Assembly (NCBI RefSeq): GCF_003837805.1
Contig: NZ_RQIT01000006.1
Coordinates: forward strand, 1-64,000
Reading direction: 5' to 3'
Length of the DNA: 64,000 bases
From: Bradyrhizobium sp. RP6
GTDB lineage: Bacteria > Pseudomonadota > Alphaproteobacteria > Rhizobiales > Xanthobacteraceae
Shown here: piece after piece, positions 17,544 through 27,300 of the stretch
Layout of the letters: the number at the start of each line of letters is the position of its first letter
How positions within the stretch are numbered: the stretch's first letter is position 1
Program-made: the position numbers and the translations under genes
The notes under the pieces: model-generated
What the model saw: the letters and a program-made list of their open reading frames with translations, nothing else
Database searches by the model: none
Told to the model about the DNA's origin: nothing

Positions 17544-18235
17544 GCGCAGATCCTTTCTCCGCCGAACATCAGAATGGCACGGTCATCCAGCGGCGCGGTC
17601 GCATCCGCGGGGATTAACTGCCCCCGCGCGACCATCCGGATGATCTGCCAGTAGGCCGCGGTGCCCAGCTTCGACGCGGCTCGAAGTTCGCGGATCGTCG
17701 CGCGATCCGCGTGGCGCCGCATCGAAGCTATTGCGGTAAAGAGCGCCAGTTCGAACGCCTGCTCACGAAAGCCGGTTTCGCTGGACACGATCAGCTCGGC
17801 GTTTCCGAGGCGTGGCATCGCCCTGATCTCGCGATCGGTCCAAAGCTCGAGATCCGAATAGCCCTTCGCTATCGCGGCCGCTCGAGCATATCCGTAGAGT
17901 TCGTTCAACTTGTACTTGATGACCTTGGCGAGAGGTTTGACCTCGACGAGGTATTTAGTACCGTCGCGACGAGTGACCACGAAATCGAATGTGGTCTTAT
18001 AGTTCTGCACCCCGTCGGACCATCGGAGCGCCTTTGGCTGTTCCGAATACTTCAGTACGTCAGGGTCGGACTCGAGCAACTGTATGTAGTCCCGCTCAAG
18101 AATGCTTTCGTACTGTACCATGTCCTTGTTCTTGCGGGACGGTACGAATCCAGTGAAGTGTCCGCTGCGGTACGTCACGACCTTGCGACTCGCGTCGGAC
18201 CGGCCGATGTGCATGGCGCGCGTTTGTACGCTCAT
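17540..18235 (-). CDS. tnsA: TnsA-like endonuclease
   Basis: A protein of 231 residues with a TnsA N-terminal nuclease core: Glu43/Glu47 (QYESILERD), Asp84 (TTFDFVV) and Glu98-x-Lys100 (YLVEVK). A C-terminal winged-helix-like domain follows. TnsA cuts the 5' strands at the ends, allowing cut-and-paste movement rather than cointegrate formation. It is the first gene of the operon and overlaps tnsB by 4 nt. Confidence 0.92.
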   Translation of the reverse strand: MSVQTRAMHIGRSDASRKVVTYRSGHFTGFVPSRKNKDMVQYESILERDYIQLLESDPDVLKYSEQPKALRWSDGVQNYKTTFDFVVTRRDGTKYLVEVKPLAKVIKYKLNELYGYARAAAIAKGYSDLELWTDREIRAMPRLGNAELIVSSETGFREQAFELALFTAIASMRRHADRATIRELRAASKLGTAAYWQIIRMVARGQLIPADATAPLDDRAILMFGGERICA

Positions 18236-18465
18236 TAGGTATGGCTTCCGTGGGAGGCGACGGACAGGTCCGAGCCCTAGGCGGGAGAGGGACCTGCACG
18301 CTACTCAAATTGAGGTTGCGGAAAAGTTTTACTCGCGCCGGTGATGACGGCGTGCTGAATCTTTGGTGAACCGGTATTGGTGAACGGCTGGTAAGTTCGT
18401 CATCAGGAACTGTCACTTGATAGCCCCCGAGCGGTCGACGCCTTGCCGTTCGATGTTCAACACTA

Positions 18466-20601
18466 TTATGATTGCACTACCATCTTGCTTTCGCCGCGAA
18501 CGCGATGTGCGCGGAAGATCGCGTGCACCGCGTCCCCGCTCAGGTGACGGCGGCGCTGCAGCGCCTTCGCGACCGCGACCACGGCTTCGCGATGCGTGTC
18601 CACGATGCTGTCGGCGCGCTCCTGCAGTCTCTGCAGGTCGGCCTCGACGACGTCACGCAACGAGCGGTCGTAGCGGACCGCTTCCAAGGCATCCTTTCGG
18701 GAGCCGAGGAAGGCGATCGTCCCACCCACGCCCCAAGTCAGATGGAGAGATGCGATAGCTTCCGTGGCAAGTCCGATGTCTGAGCCCTCATCGCCACCCC
18801 CTCCGATCGACTCGCCGGTGGTGAGCAGCACGCGCTCCGCGGCGCGACCGCCCAAGAACATGGTGACGCGGTCCTCGATCGCGCGCCGCGTCGCCAGGTC
18901 GCTCTCGTCGGCCTGCACCAACGTGCGATTGGCGCTGCCGCTGCGCGCACCCACTACGCAGTGGCTCACCCTGCCGTATCCGATCGCGAGAGCGATAATG
19001 GCATGGCCTGCCTCATGCACGCAAATGCGCCAGTCCGTCTTCGGCGGCACCTTCTCCGCAGTCACTAACGCCGCCCTGAGATCTCCCGCCGCGAGCGGCC
19101 GGCCGGCGTACCGGGCGATGCGCCTGGCCTCGCGAACCAGAGCCATGACCTCCGCACCCGTCGAGCGCTCCATCATGCCGGCGATTTCGGTCAGATGCCG
19201 ATCCGGCACGTCGCCGGCGACATGGAAGCGCAGCATATTCTCGACACCTGCGGCGTCCGCCCGCTCCAGCCTGACCATCTTCTCCAGGCGCCCGGGGCGC
19301 AACAACGCGGGGTCGACGCCATGCGGATTGTTGGTCGCCGCCACCACGATCACCCCATAGCGCGGGCAGCCCGTCGCCGAGGAGCCCATCGAATTATCCA
19401 GCCTGAGAAGCAGGTCCGTGATCAACGGCAACCAGTAGTCCTTGTTGCGCGAGCCCGAATTCGAGGAGGCGAAATCTTCTCGGTTCGGGATAGCGTCGAC
19501 CTCATCTAGGAAGGCGATCGCGCAAGGATTCGCCAGTGCAGCACAGCGGTCGAACACCGACCTCATCGATCGGATCACGTCGTCCAAATACCCACTTTTT
19601 GTGAACCAATCAGCGCAGCTTGTAACTACGATGGGCACCCCGCATTCGCGGGCCAAAATGCGCGCGTAAAGTGATTTCCCACACCCGGGCTCTGACACCA
19701 GGCAAATTCCCTTTTGGAGCTGGGTCCATCCGAGCGTCCCCTCGCGGAACGCCGCAATATCCCGCGCAAGTTGTAATCCAAAAACTCTCGCTTCGCCGTA
19801 CTCCACGGCGGTCTTCAAGTCGGGCAGTTTGTCCTCGACGGTTTCGCCTCGCGACGCCAGCGTGGCGGCCTGCAGCCGATCAACGATCTTCGCGGGTCCG
19901 GACCCGGGCCGGAAGCAGGCGACCACGTCGTGCAGATCGAGTCCGATGCCCAATCCGGGCGGAATGTCCTTCGGCGAACGCTTCGCGAAGCGGGCGATGG
20001 CGGTCTGCAGCACGGCCGCCGCGGGCGCCGCGACACGGATCGTGATGTCCACGGCGGCCAGCAGCGCGCGAGGAAGCATCGTCGCGTCGGAGGAAATGCC
20101 GGCTACGCAGAATCCGCGCGTCAAATCGCGCGAGACCTCGTCTGATCCCACTTCGCTGTTCTGGTGGCGGCTCTTGCCGTCGCGAGCCGTCAGCGCCCAG
20201 CGGCCGCCGAACTTCGCGCGGAAGTATTCCTTCACGGGCCCGACCCAGGCGGGCGAGGGCACCAACACGATCACCGCCAGCGCCTGATTGTGTTCCAGCT
20301 TGCGGATGACCTCCCTCGGGGCCGATGCCTCGAAAGCCGCGCCGATGATCGCGGTCATGGCGGACTGCCGGCCGCGCTTCGCCGAGTTGGGCGGCGAGAG
20401 CTCGTCGTGGTGATCCTCGTCGATGTCCAGATCATCTTCGACCGGCAGCATCTTGTTGAAGATCATGCTGGTCTTGGCATCCAAGGTGCTGCGCGTGAAC
20501 ACGTCCCTGGGCGTGGCTCTGAGATCGACCAGGCGCTTGGGCACCGTCCGATAGGCGAGGGTCGGCTTCTTGGCGCCGCGGCGGGAAGCGGACTTTTTCA
20601 T
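18466..20601 (-). CDS. Soluble FtsH-like AAA+ ATPase with M41 zinc peptidase domain
   Basis: A protein of 711 residues. The middle holds an AAA+ module with SEPGCGKS (Walker A), CAIAFLDEVDAI (Walker B) and the arginine-finger region NPHGVDPALLRPGRLE. The C-terminus holds an M41-type metallopeptidase with CVHEAGHAIIALAIG and a later Asp in the SDIGLATEA motif, the third zinc ligand in FtsH. Unlike FtsH it has no transmembrane segment; the first 250 residues are a poorly characterised domain. Its ATG overlaps the stop of the 176-residue gene by 4 nt. It lies 230 nt upstream of tnsA on the same strand. A role in regulating transposition by proteolysis is possible, but it may equally be cargo. 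Confidence 0.82.
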   Translation of the reverse strand: MKKSASRRGAKKPTLAYRTVPKRLVDLRATPRDVFTRSTLDAKTSMIFNKMLPVEDDLDIDEDHHDELSPPNSAKRGRQSAMTAIIGAAFEASAPREVIRKLEHNQALAVIVLVPSPAWVGPVKEYFRAKFGGRWALTARDGKSRHQNSEVGSDEVSRDLTRGFCVAGISSDATMLPRALLAAVDITIRVAAPAAAVLQTAIARFAKRSPKDIPPGLGIGLDLHDVVACFRPGSGPAKIVDRLQAATLASRGETVEDKLPDLKTAVEYGEARVFGLQLARDIAAFREGTLGWTQLQKGICLVSEPGCGKSLYARILARECGVPIVVTSCADWFTKSGYLDDVIRSMRSVFDRCAALANPCAIAFLDEVDAIPNREDFASSNSGSRNKDYWLPLITDLLLRLDNSMGSSATGCPRYGVIVVAATNNPHGVDPALLRPGRLEKMVRLERADAAGVENMLRFHVAGDVPDRHLTEIAGMMERSTGAEVMALVREARRIARYAGRPLAAGDLRAALVTAEKVPPKTDWRICVHEAGHAIIALAIGYGRVSHCVVGARSGSANRTLVQADESDLATRRAIEDRVTMFLGGRAAERVLLTTGESIGGGGDEGSDIGLATEAIASLHLTWGVGGTIAFLGSRKDALEAVRYDRSLRDVVEADLQRLQERADSIVDTHREAVVAVAKALQRRRHLSGDAVHAIFRAHRVRGESKMVVQS

Positions 20602-21128
20602 GAACGAGACCTCACAAGGGAAAGCGGTCCGAGCGGAGCGGACGTCAAATCGATTTCGAGAAGATCGTCGCAGAACAGCGACATCAATGACGGCGTAGGA
20701 TCGCGGTCTGACCGGACGCTCTCCAACAGACGGACGAGCTCCATCGGCCCGTCGTCTCGCAAAACCTGCAGGATCCGGATCCTCAGGCCGAGCGGCACGA
20801 AGCGACGATTGTGCGACCAGACGAGATCGACGTTGCTGCGACGCGGCTCCGCCTTCAGGTCCTCATCGTCGATATCGCGCACCTTGCGGGCGGGCACGAC
20901 GTCGAGAAGGAAGCGGCCGTCGTCCCCGTTCAGGACGATGGCGTCCAGGTCTACCGGTACGGACGCAACATGTGCGGTCGCAACGTGAACGATCGACCGC
21001 ACTTCCGCGGCGAGCGACGCCTGGATGAGGCCCGCTCGAAGAGCAGGATGTCGCACCGGGATCGGGGCAGGTGCCTTTGTGGAAATGAAGTAGTCGGGAT
21101 GGCCCCCGAGGGCACGGCGGATGCGCAT
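20598..21128 (-). CDS. Degenerate TnsA-like protein (copy 1)
   Basis: A protein of 176 residues. Its centre, LDAIVLNGDDGRFLLDVVPAR, can be laid over the TnsA core segment around FDFVV...YLVEVK, but the Glu-x-Lys pair has become Asp-Val-Val. The C-terminus (VWSHNRRFVPLGLRIRIL and LGPLSLVR) looks like a winged helix. It resembles the 199-residue protein upstream along its whole length. It is translationally coupled to the AAA+/M41 gene. I infer a DNA-binding, nuclease-dead TnsA relative; the resemblance is weak and unproven. Confidence 0.6.
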   Translation of the reverse strand: MRIRRALGGHPDYFISTKAPAPIPVRHPALRAGLIQASLAAEVRSIVHVATAHVASVPVDLDAIVLNGDDGRFLLDVVPARKVRDIDDEDLKAEPRRSNVDLVWSHNRRFVPLGLRIRILQVLRDDGPMELVRLLESVRSDRDPTPSLMSLFCDDLLEIDLTSAPLGPLSLVRSRS

Positions 21129-21349
21129 GTCGAAGAACCCAAAGTCTGGTTGACAGGGAGGGTGGATTGGTTGCGCTGCTGCTTGCGTGCGCTGGTCGTC
21201 TCGCTCCTTTCGGCAATGGGGTCTGAATTTGCTTGTCTTAAATAGGTTGAGCAGCTCCGGGTAGTTGAAGAAACGAGCCGACCAGACATCCGCCCGGGAG
21301 TCTGCGCTCAGGCGCCATCCATGATGAAGAAGCGACGACGCTTCCGAAA

Positions 21350-21949
21350 TTAGGGACCAAGCACAATGGTGTGCGGACCCAGAGCTGTGTCGTAGATGTC
21401 CAGCCGCACAAGGCCTTCGCAGGCAAGCGCACAGAGCGCACCGACGAAGTCGCAGGTAAGACGAGTCCTGTCCTGGAGCTGGATGATGGACTGGGGACCG
21501 TCCTCAAGCGCGACCGAAATCTTCAACCTCTCCATCAGCGATACTCGCCGGCCCGCATGCGACCAGATCGACCGCGCGTTCGAGAATAGCGGCTCTCGGT
21601 GGAGATCCATTGCATCGCGCTCGAGTAACTGGAGGCCATGACGCTCCAATACGAATCTGAGAGAGGAGTGATCCTCCTGGCTGCGCTCAGGGCGGTTTTG
21701 ATGGACGCGTAGGAGATATGAAGTATCACCCCGTCGAAGGACTACGCCACTTAGAGAGACGGGCGGGCACTCGATCTCAGGGCCATTACGATAGTGGATC
21801 TCGAGAACAGAAGAATCCAAGGAGGCTTGCTCCAGCGCATAGCGAAGGAGAATGTCGTGCACGGGTATTGCAGCACGACATTTCGGACTTGTGAACAAAA
21901 AGGGACGTGCGTGTGGAAGCCGTGGTTTCGGCGACTGAATAAGCATCAT
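21350..21949 (-). CDS. Degenerate TnsA-like protein (copy 2)
   Basis: A protein of 199 residues related to the 176-residue protein downstream. Shared blocks include IPV...LR-AL-QASL, a strand pair (VSLSGVVLRRGDTSYLLRV), IWSHAGRRVSL and a C-terminal ALGPHTIVLGP. The nuclease residues are even less preserved than in copy 1. It is separated from copy 1 by 221 nt without a gene. Together with the AAA+/M41 gene these two form a likely unit next to tnsA. Function unknown. Confidence 0.55.
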   Translation of the reverse strand: MMLIQSPKPRLPHARPFLFTSPKCRAAIPVHDILLRYALEQASLDSSVLEIHYRNGPEIECPPVSLSGVVLRRGDTSYLLRVHQNRPERSQEDHSSLRFVLERHGLQLLERDAMDLHREPLFSNARSIWSHAGRRVSLMERLKISVALEDGPQSIIQLQDRTRLTCDFVGALCALACEGLVRLDIYDTALGPHTIVLGP

Positions 21950-22157
21950 TAGCCCCGATAGCCTAAAGGCAGATCTGTTGGATTTCGTCTCTCAACCGGC
22001 GTCTTCGAAAATCCACGTCAACAAAAGACGCCCTCACTCGATTGCTGTACGATATAGCGTACAACGAAATTGCGCCGAAGCTGTGACGCCGCGAACAATG
22101 TGGCTTTATCGAAAGTTTGTGGAGTCAGCTCGGCACGATGTCTTTCGATGGACTGCT

Positions 22158-22481
22158 TTAGAGGTCCATGCTCAATAGCTCAGCCGGCTCGACGTCGAGC
22201 GCTAACGCGATCCGTACGATGGAGTCGAGGGTCGGATTGGCCTCTCCTCGTTCGACCTCGCTTACCAGGGCACGACGGATGCCCGCGTCGTCAGCCAAGT
22301 CGGCTTGGCTCAGCTTGAGGGAAAGTCTCAAATCCCTCACCTTCCGGCCAAAAGTAGCCCTCACGCGTTTCTGGTGTTTTGCGAAGGACTCAGTTTCGAT
22401 CACGATTTGCCTGCGAATCCTTGGCTTGCCGCGTAGCAACGGAACGCGCGACAGACGCTCTGCCACACCTTCTTTGCTCAT
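22158..22481 (-). CDS. XRE-family transcriptional regulator
   Basis: A protein of 107 residues. Residues 38-100 form a classic helix-turn-helix of the Cro/C1 type (LRLSLKLSQADLADDAGI, then RRALVSEVERGEANP). It is the only gene in this stretch and could control neighbours on either side; no partner such as a toxin is adjacent. Confidence 0.82.
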   Translation of the reverse strand: MSKEGVAERLSRVPLLRGKPRIRRQIVIETESFAKHQKRVRATFGRKVRDLRLSLKLSQADLADDAGIRRALVSEVERGEANPTLDSIVRIALALDVEPAELLSMDL

Positions 22482-22827
22482 CCCACAGCAATAATCCTTA
22501 ACGCCAAGGATTCAACTACCATATTTCTTTTGGCGGCCGCGCCTCAAGCAGACAAGCTTCCCCGCCCTCTGTGGCGCCTGATCATATTCGGAAATTACGC
22601 ATTGTTCAATAGTCGGGCCACGGCGGAGTGTGTGCCACTTGATGCGCGCATCTCCAAATAGATGACCGGGCGTCTCAAGCAGCTCCAATCTTCCGCCAAG
22701 ACAGGGAGCGGGTTCGAACGGGCTACTTTTTAAGGCGTACCAACGCCGTCTTAAGATGCCCCGCCGGGTTCTTGCAAACCGCGAATGGTCAAAGCATGTT
22801 CACTGCAGGTGCTTCTGGGAGGAAGTT
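22482..22827. other. Intergenic region
   Basis: About 350 nt between the regulator and the TM0106-type nuclease. It should hold the promoter of the nuclease gene. I see no recognisable RNA gene or terminator. Confidence 0.5.
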
Positions 22828-24297
22828 GTGACTATAACTGCTTCGACTCTGTACGATCTGGTCGAATGCCCGCAGCGCGTTGCTTTGGACGCTTTCGGCG
22901 ACGTCCTCAAGCGAGACCAGATCAGTCCTTTCGTCCGGCTGCTCTGGGAAAGGGGCAGTTTGTTCGAGCAGGAAACGATCTCCAACTTGCAAATCCCCTT
23001 TCTCGATCTTTCGGCCGCCAACGAGGTCAACCGTGAACGGCTCACGCTTGATGCTATGATCAAGGGCGAGCCTCTTATCTACGGAGGGTGCATACGGGCC
23101 GCTGATCTGTTTGGAAAGCCGGACCTGTTGCGCAAAGAAGTCGGCGGGTACGTCCCAGGCGACATCAAATCAGGGCGCGGCAAGGAGGGTGGAGATGACG
23201 ATCATGACGGCAGGCCGAAGCGCCACTATGCCGCCCAGCTCGGTCTGTACGTAGACATCCTCGAGCATTTGAATCTTTCGGCGGGACGTCGGGCGTTCGT
23301 CTTGGATATTCATGGAAATGAAGTCACCTACGATTTCAGCGACCTTTCCAGTCAAGACCTTTGGGGTGACTACGAAGATACGCTCGCCGAAGCGCGATCA
23401 ATACTAGCGCGGAAAATCGTCCCGCTCCCCGGCTATGCAAGTTCCTGCAAACTTTGTCATTGGTATAGTTTTTGTATCCAACAGCTCGTCTCGACGGACG
23501 ATCTGACGTTGATCCCATTTCTTCGACGGTCAGATCGCGACACGATGAATGATCAGATACCCACGATCGCCTCCCTTGCGGCGATCAATCCGGAAGCGTT
23601 CATCAAGGGCAAGAAGACCGTGTTCGCCGGCGTTGGGGCGGATCGCTTCCGCACTTTGCAGGCGCGCGCCGTCATGCTGAAAGCATCTTCGCCAAAGGCC
23701 TATTTGCGCTCACCGATAAGACTTGACCGCTTCCCTGTCGAGCTATTCTTCGATATCGAAGTCGATCCGCTGCGCGGAGTTTGCTACCTGCATGGATTTA
23801 TCGAGCGGAAGAATGGGGACAACGACACTGAGCGTTTCGTTTCATTCTTTGCTGACGACCCAACGCCGAAAGCAGAGCGCGAGACTTTCGCAGCAGCCCT
23901 CGACTATTTTGCCTCTCGGGAAGGCGCTGCGATATATTATTACAGCAAGTATGAACGGACAATCTACCGGAAGCTCCAGCAGAAGTACCCGGACATCTGC
24001 ACACCTGAGGACATAGAACAGTTGTTCGAGCCTCGGAGAGCGATTGATCTTTACGGAGATGTCGTTTTGAAAGCGACAGAATGGCCCACCAGAGATCATT
24101 CGATTAAAACGCTGGCCAAATTCCTGGGCTTTGCGTGGAGGGACACGCATCCCTCAGGAGCCGCTTCCGTTGAATGGTTCGACCGCTGGTGTCGAGAACG
24201 AAGTTCAATTATCCGGCAACGTATACTCGACTACAACGAAGACGATTGTCGCGCCACCCGAGTGCTGCTGGACGGAATCAGGGCACTTGCTGATTGA
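22828..24297 (+). CDS. TM0106-family RecB-like nuclease
   Basis: A protein of 489 residues when started at the GTG at 22828, which has a ggagg ribosome binding site just upstream and gives the family's usual N-terminus (MTITASTLYDLVECPQRV). The first part carries the RecB-like PD-(D/E)XK nuclease core, with Cys residues that may hold an iron-sulfur cluster (VECPQR early, CKLCHWYSFC later). The C-terminal half has an RNase H-like pattern: VELFFDIEVDP, YYYSKYERT and YNEDDCRATRVL. Such proteins are predicted DNA-processing nucleases. It converges on the SNF2 helicase gene with 25 nt between the stops, so a functional pair is plausible. Confidence 0.82.
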   Translation: MTITASTLYDLVECPQRVALDAFGDVLKRDQISPFVRLLWERGSLFEQETISNLQIPFLDLSAANEVNRERLTLDAMIKGEPLIYGGCIRAADLFGKPDLLRKEVGGYVPGDIKSGRGKEGGDDDHDGRPKRHYAAQLGLYVDILEHLNLSAGRRAFVLDIHGNEVTYDFSDLSSQDLWGDYEDTLAEARSILARKIVPLPGYASSCKLCHWYSFCIQQLVSTDDLTLIPFLRRSDRDTMNDQIPTIASLAAINPEAFIKGKKTVFAGVGADRFRTLQARAVMLKASSPKAYLRSPIRLDRFPVELFFDIEVDPLRGVCYLHGFIERKNGDNDTERFVSFFADDPTPKAERETFAAALDYFASREGAAIYYYSKYERTIYRKLQQKYPDICTPEDIEQLFEPRRAIDLYGDVVLKATEWPTRDHSIKTLAKFLGFAWRDTHPSGAASVEWFDRWCRERSSIIRQRILDYNEDDCRATRVLLDGIRALAD

Positions 24298-24322
24298 CGC
24301 CGGCAGGCGCTCGGTCCAGAGC

Positions 24323-27300
24323 CTAGACAGCAGTTTGAATCCATCCCTTCTGCGTCCGCTTGCCTAAGGCCAAGCGGCCGACGAATACTCCTTCGTCAAT
24401 CGAGTATAGCAAACCGGCGTGTTGAACTCGCAAGCCCAGCAGTGTGCGGACCTCAGAACAAAGGGCCAGATGCCGCCTATCCGGCGAACTGAGGGCGGAT
24501 ACCACACGGCAGCGACCTCCGTGCAAGGCGTCGGATGCCTTTAGGGCGACCTCGGTCCAGCGATCTGATGCGTCCGTCGTGTGGCGGATCCCATGCAGCA
24601 AATCACCCAGCGGCTGAAGATAGGAACTGCCGCCGGGGGCGGCGAAGTCGAAGTGGAAGGAGATTCCGGTAAGGCTGCAGATTCTAAGATCGTCCGGGTG
24701 CGATCTGCGCCCGCTCCACGTGCAGGGTCTAGCTTCGCTTGGAGCGCAATAATTACCCGCAGCCGAACGGATCGCTAGTTTATGCTGTATGCGAGCGCCA
24801 GAAACGCTGCTGACAACAAGCAACCGTCTCAACACGCGTGAATCCGCAACCGCGCAGCGTTCAAGCTCGGACGGTAAGACAGCTTTTCCGGTGGCGCTGC
24901 AGCGCTCGAGCACGCCCGGCCGAACGAACTTACCGGTGATTTCGCACCGCTCGGCCTCTTGTTTTGCTATTGGTTGCCGTGTCTCATGACAAAGGAGAAA
25001 CTCGTCCTTGTGGCCCGTTTGATCAGATAAGACTGACTTCGATTTCTGGTCGCGACGATAGGGTTTGCCCGAGATGTCGCTGATGGCCAATTCGCTCTTC
25101 AGCACCTCGATGCCGGTGAAATCGCACCGACCGAAGTGTTCTGGTTCCGCCCGTTTACCTGTCAGACTACAGGTCTTGAGAAGCGAGCTGGCGACAGGAT
25201 TTGCTGTAACCGAGGAGAGTTCCGCTTCGTCTGTCAGGACCAGTTTGCCACTTAAGCTGCAGCGCAGCGAGTGGTCCGGGAGGGCCATTCGGCCGCTGAC
25301 TTCTGAGGTGACGAGTAGGTGTCGCAAGACATCCACGCCTGTCATGACGCAATGGCCCAGGCATTCCTTCGGCGCGAGAGTCCCGCTACTGTCGCATCTG
25401 CCCAATTCCGGAGCGGAAAGGCAATCGCCCGTCCGCGGGATCACCGTCAAACGGCTCTCATAATGCGGGCCTTTGTCGAACTTATAGTGCACCTCCGTGG
25501 TCACTTCGCGATGAATGGCTCCCTCCAGCGCCACGACGGTTAGCCCGAGCCGCGGCGTGAAGTCGTCTTCCATCTTCTTGCGCTTTCGCGCGTCATCGCC
25601 AGCGGCCGCCATTTCCTGAACGCGCCGTTCGACATAGAAACGACAGAACTCGCCGATGCCCTGATCGCGACCCGCTGCATCGGCCAGGCGTTCGGTATCA
25701 ATTCCGAGATGCTGAGCGTTCTCGATCGTATCTGCCAATTTATAGAGACCAGACCGGACGGCGTGTGCTCGGTGTTCGCCGGGCAAACATTTCACTTCGA
25801 CGAGGCGTTCGTAGCTGTCGTGAGTCACAGTCGCCCGTACCCGGATAAGCGCTTTACCTTCAAAGCAGCGGCGCACCCCTTCCACCTTGGTCGTGACGGG
25901 CGATGCGCCGAAGCTGTCGACCCAACGGCGCGAGATTTCATTTGCTTGGCCGACCGGGTCCTCGTCCGAATCCTCCACCTGATGAACGCCGGTGGCGATC
26001 ATTCGGCTTACTAATCTCGAAAAAGCGGCAGATCCGGGTGCGTACAAAGTGGCGCGGCCATTGCGGTCGGCTTCTTCGAAACAAATCAATTCGCGTCCAG
26101 TATCCTCTTCCAGAAGATAAAGGCCGCCCTCTTTAGGCGTCACCGTCGCTCCAAGACTCTTGAGACCGGCGAGCGCGAACTCCCGTGACTCCATCGACCT
26201 CACGATCGGAGGAAGCTTGGGAGCCCGCGGTCCGACATATTCCGCACCATCCATGCTGCCGAGCATGTCGTTGATGTTAGCCTCTTCCGCTTCCAGCTTT
26301 TCCTTAGCGTCGAGAATGCTTTGCTCTGCCTGCTTCGTGGCTCTTTCGAAATCCTTGCCGGCCAGCGCCGCCAGCACCAGCCGAAGGATCCTGTCCTCGA
26401 AATCCTCTCCATCCTCGTCGTCTACGCCAGACGCCTCGAGAAGCGACTCGATGTCGCCTATGGCATGTGCGGCCATCTGCAGCTTTTCCATCAAACGGCC
26501 GACAATATATTCTTCGAACGTTCCCTTTAGCGTGATGTTGAGTATGCTGACGCTCGCATGTTCCGACGCGAGCCGCTGGATTCGGCCGATGCGCTGCTCG
26601 ACTATCATCGGATTCCAGGGCAAGTCGAAATTCACAAGCACGTTGGCGACCTGCAAGTTCACGCCCTCTGAACCCGCTTCCGTCGACACGATCACATGGC
26701 AGGCGGGCGGATTTTTCCAGAAGCGGGCGATGGTGTCTTGGTTACGCTGTCCTGAGGTGCCGTTGATGATTCCGACCTTGAGGCCCCGCGTCTCGAGGAA
26801 AGCCTGAATCGTCGTCTGCGTTTCAAGCCGGCCAGTGAACACCACCATGCGCCACCGCTCTGGGTTTTGGCGCATCAATTGATCGATCAGCGATCCGAGG
26901 CCGTTCAGCTTCGCGCAGGTGCTCATGCCATCGACGATGCTGCACACGGCGCCGGCCAACTCCCGTGGAACGGTTCCATTCCGAGCCATGTTGGTGAGTT
27001 GGGCCATCAGCGCATGAGGGCTGCTGGTGAGTGCCTGCAGAATTCCAATTTGAGCAAGCCGATTGAGCTTTTGTATCGGTTTGCTGATGACCCGGATAAG
27101 CTCGAGCTCGGCGACGGTCGGTTCGACCCGGTGGAGCTGGACAACTCGATCTGGGAAGTACAGCTTTGCGTCGCCGCGCCGCACGCGGGACATGTACCCG
27201 TACACGATCGAGCGAAACTCTTCGCGAGCTTCGGCCTTGAGCTGACGAGCCGTATCGCGCTTGTCGGCGATGAACTTGCGCGCGAACATCCCCTCGCTTC

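Noticed and set aside
11061..18235. Possible CRISPR-associated transposon because of TnsABC with two TniQ
   Set aside because: No cas gene and no repeat-spacer array is visible in the whole window, so guide-RNA targeting is not supported.
18236..18465. Possible second transposon end just upstream of tnsA
   Set aside because: A stretch with ctactcaaat and tgtcac looked suggestive, but it has no AACGCA-N7-GACTC unit, no array and no matching duplication.
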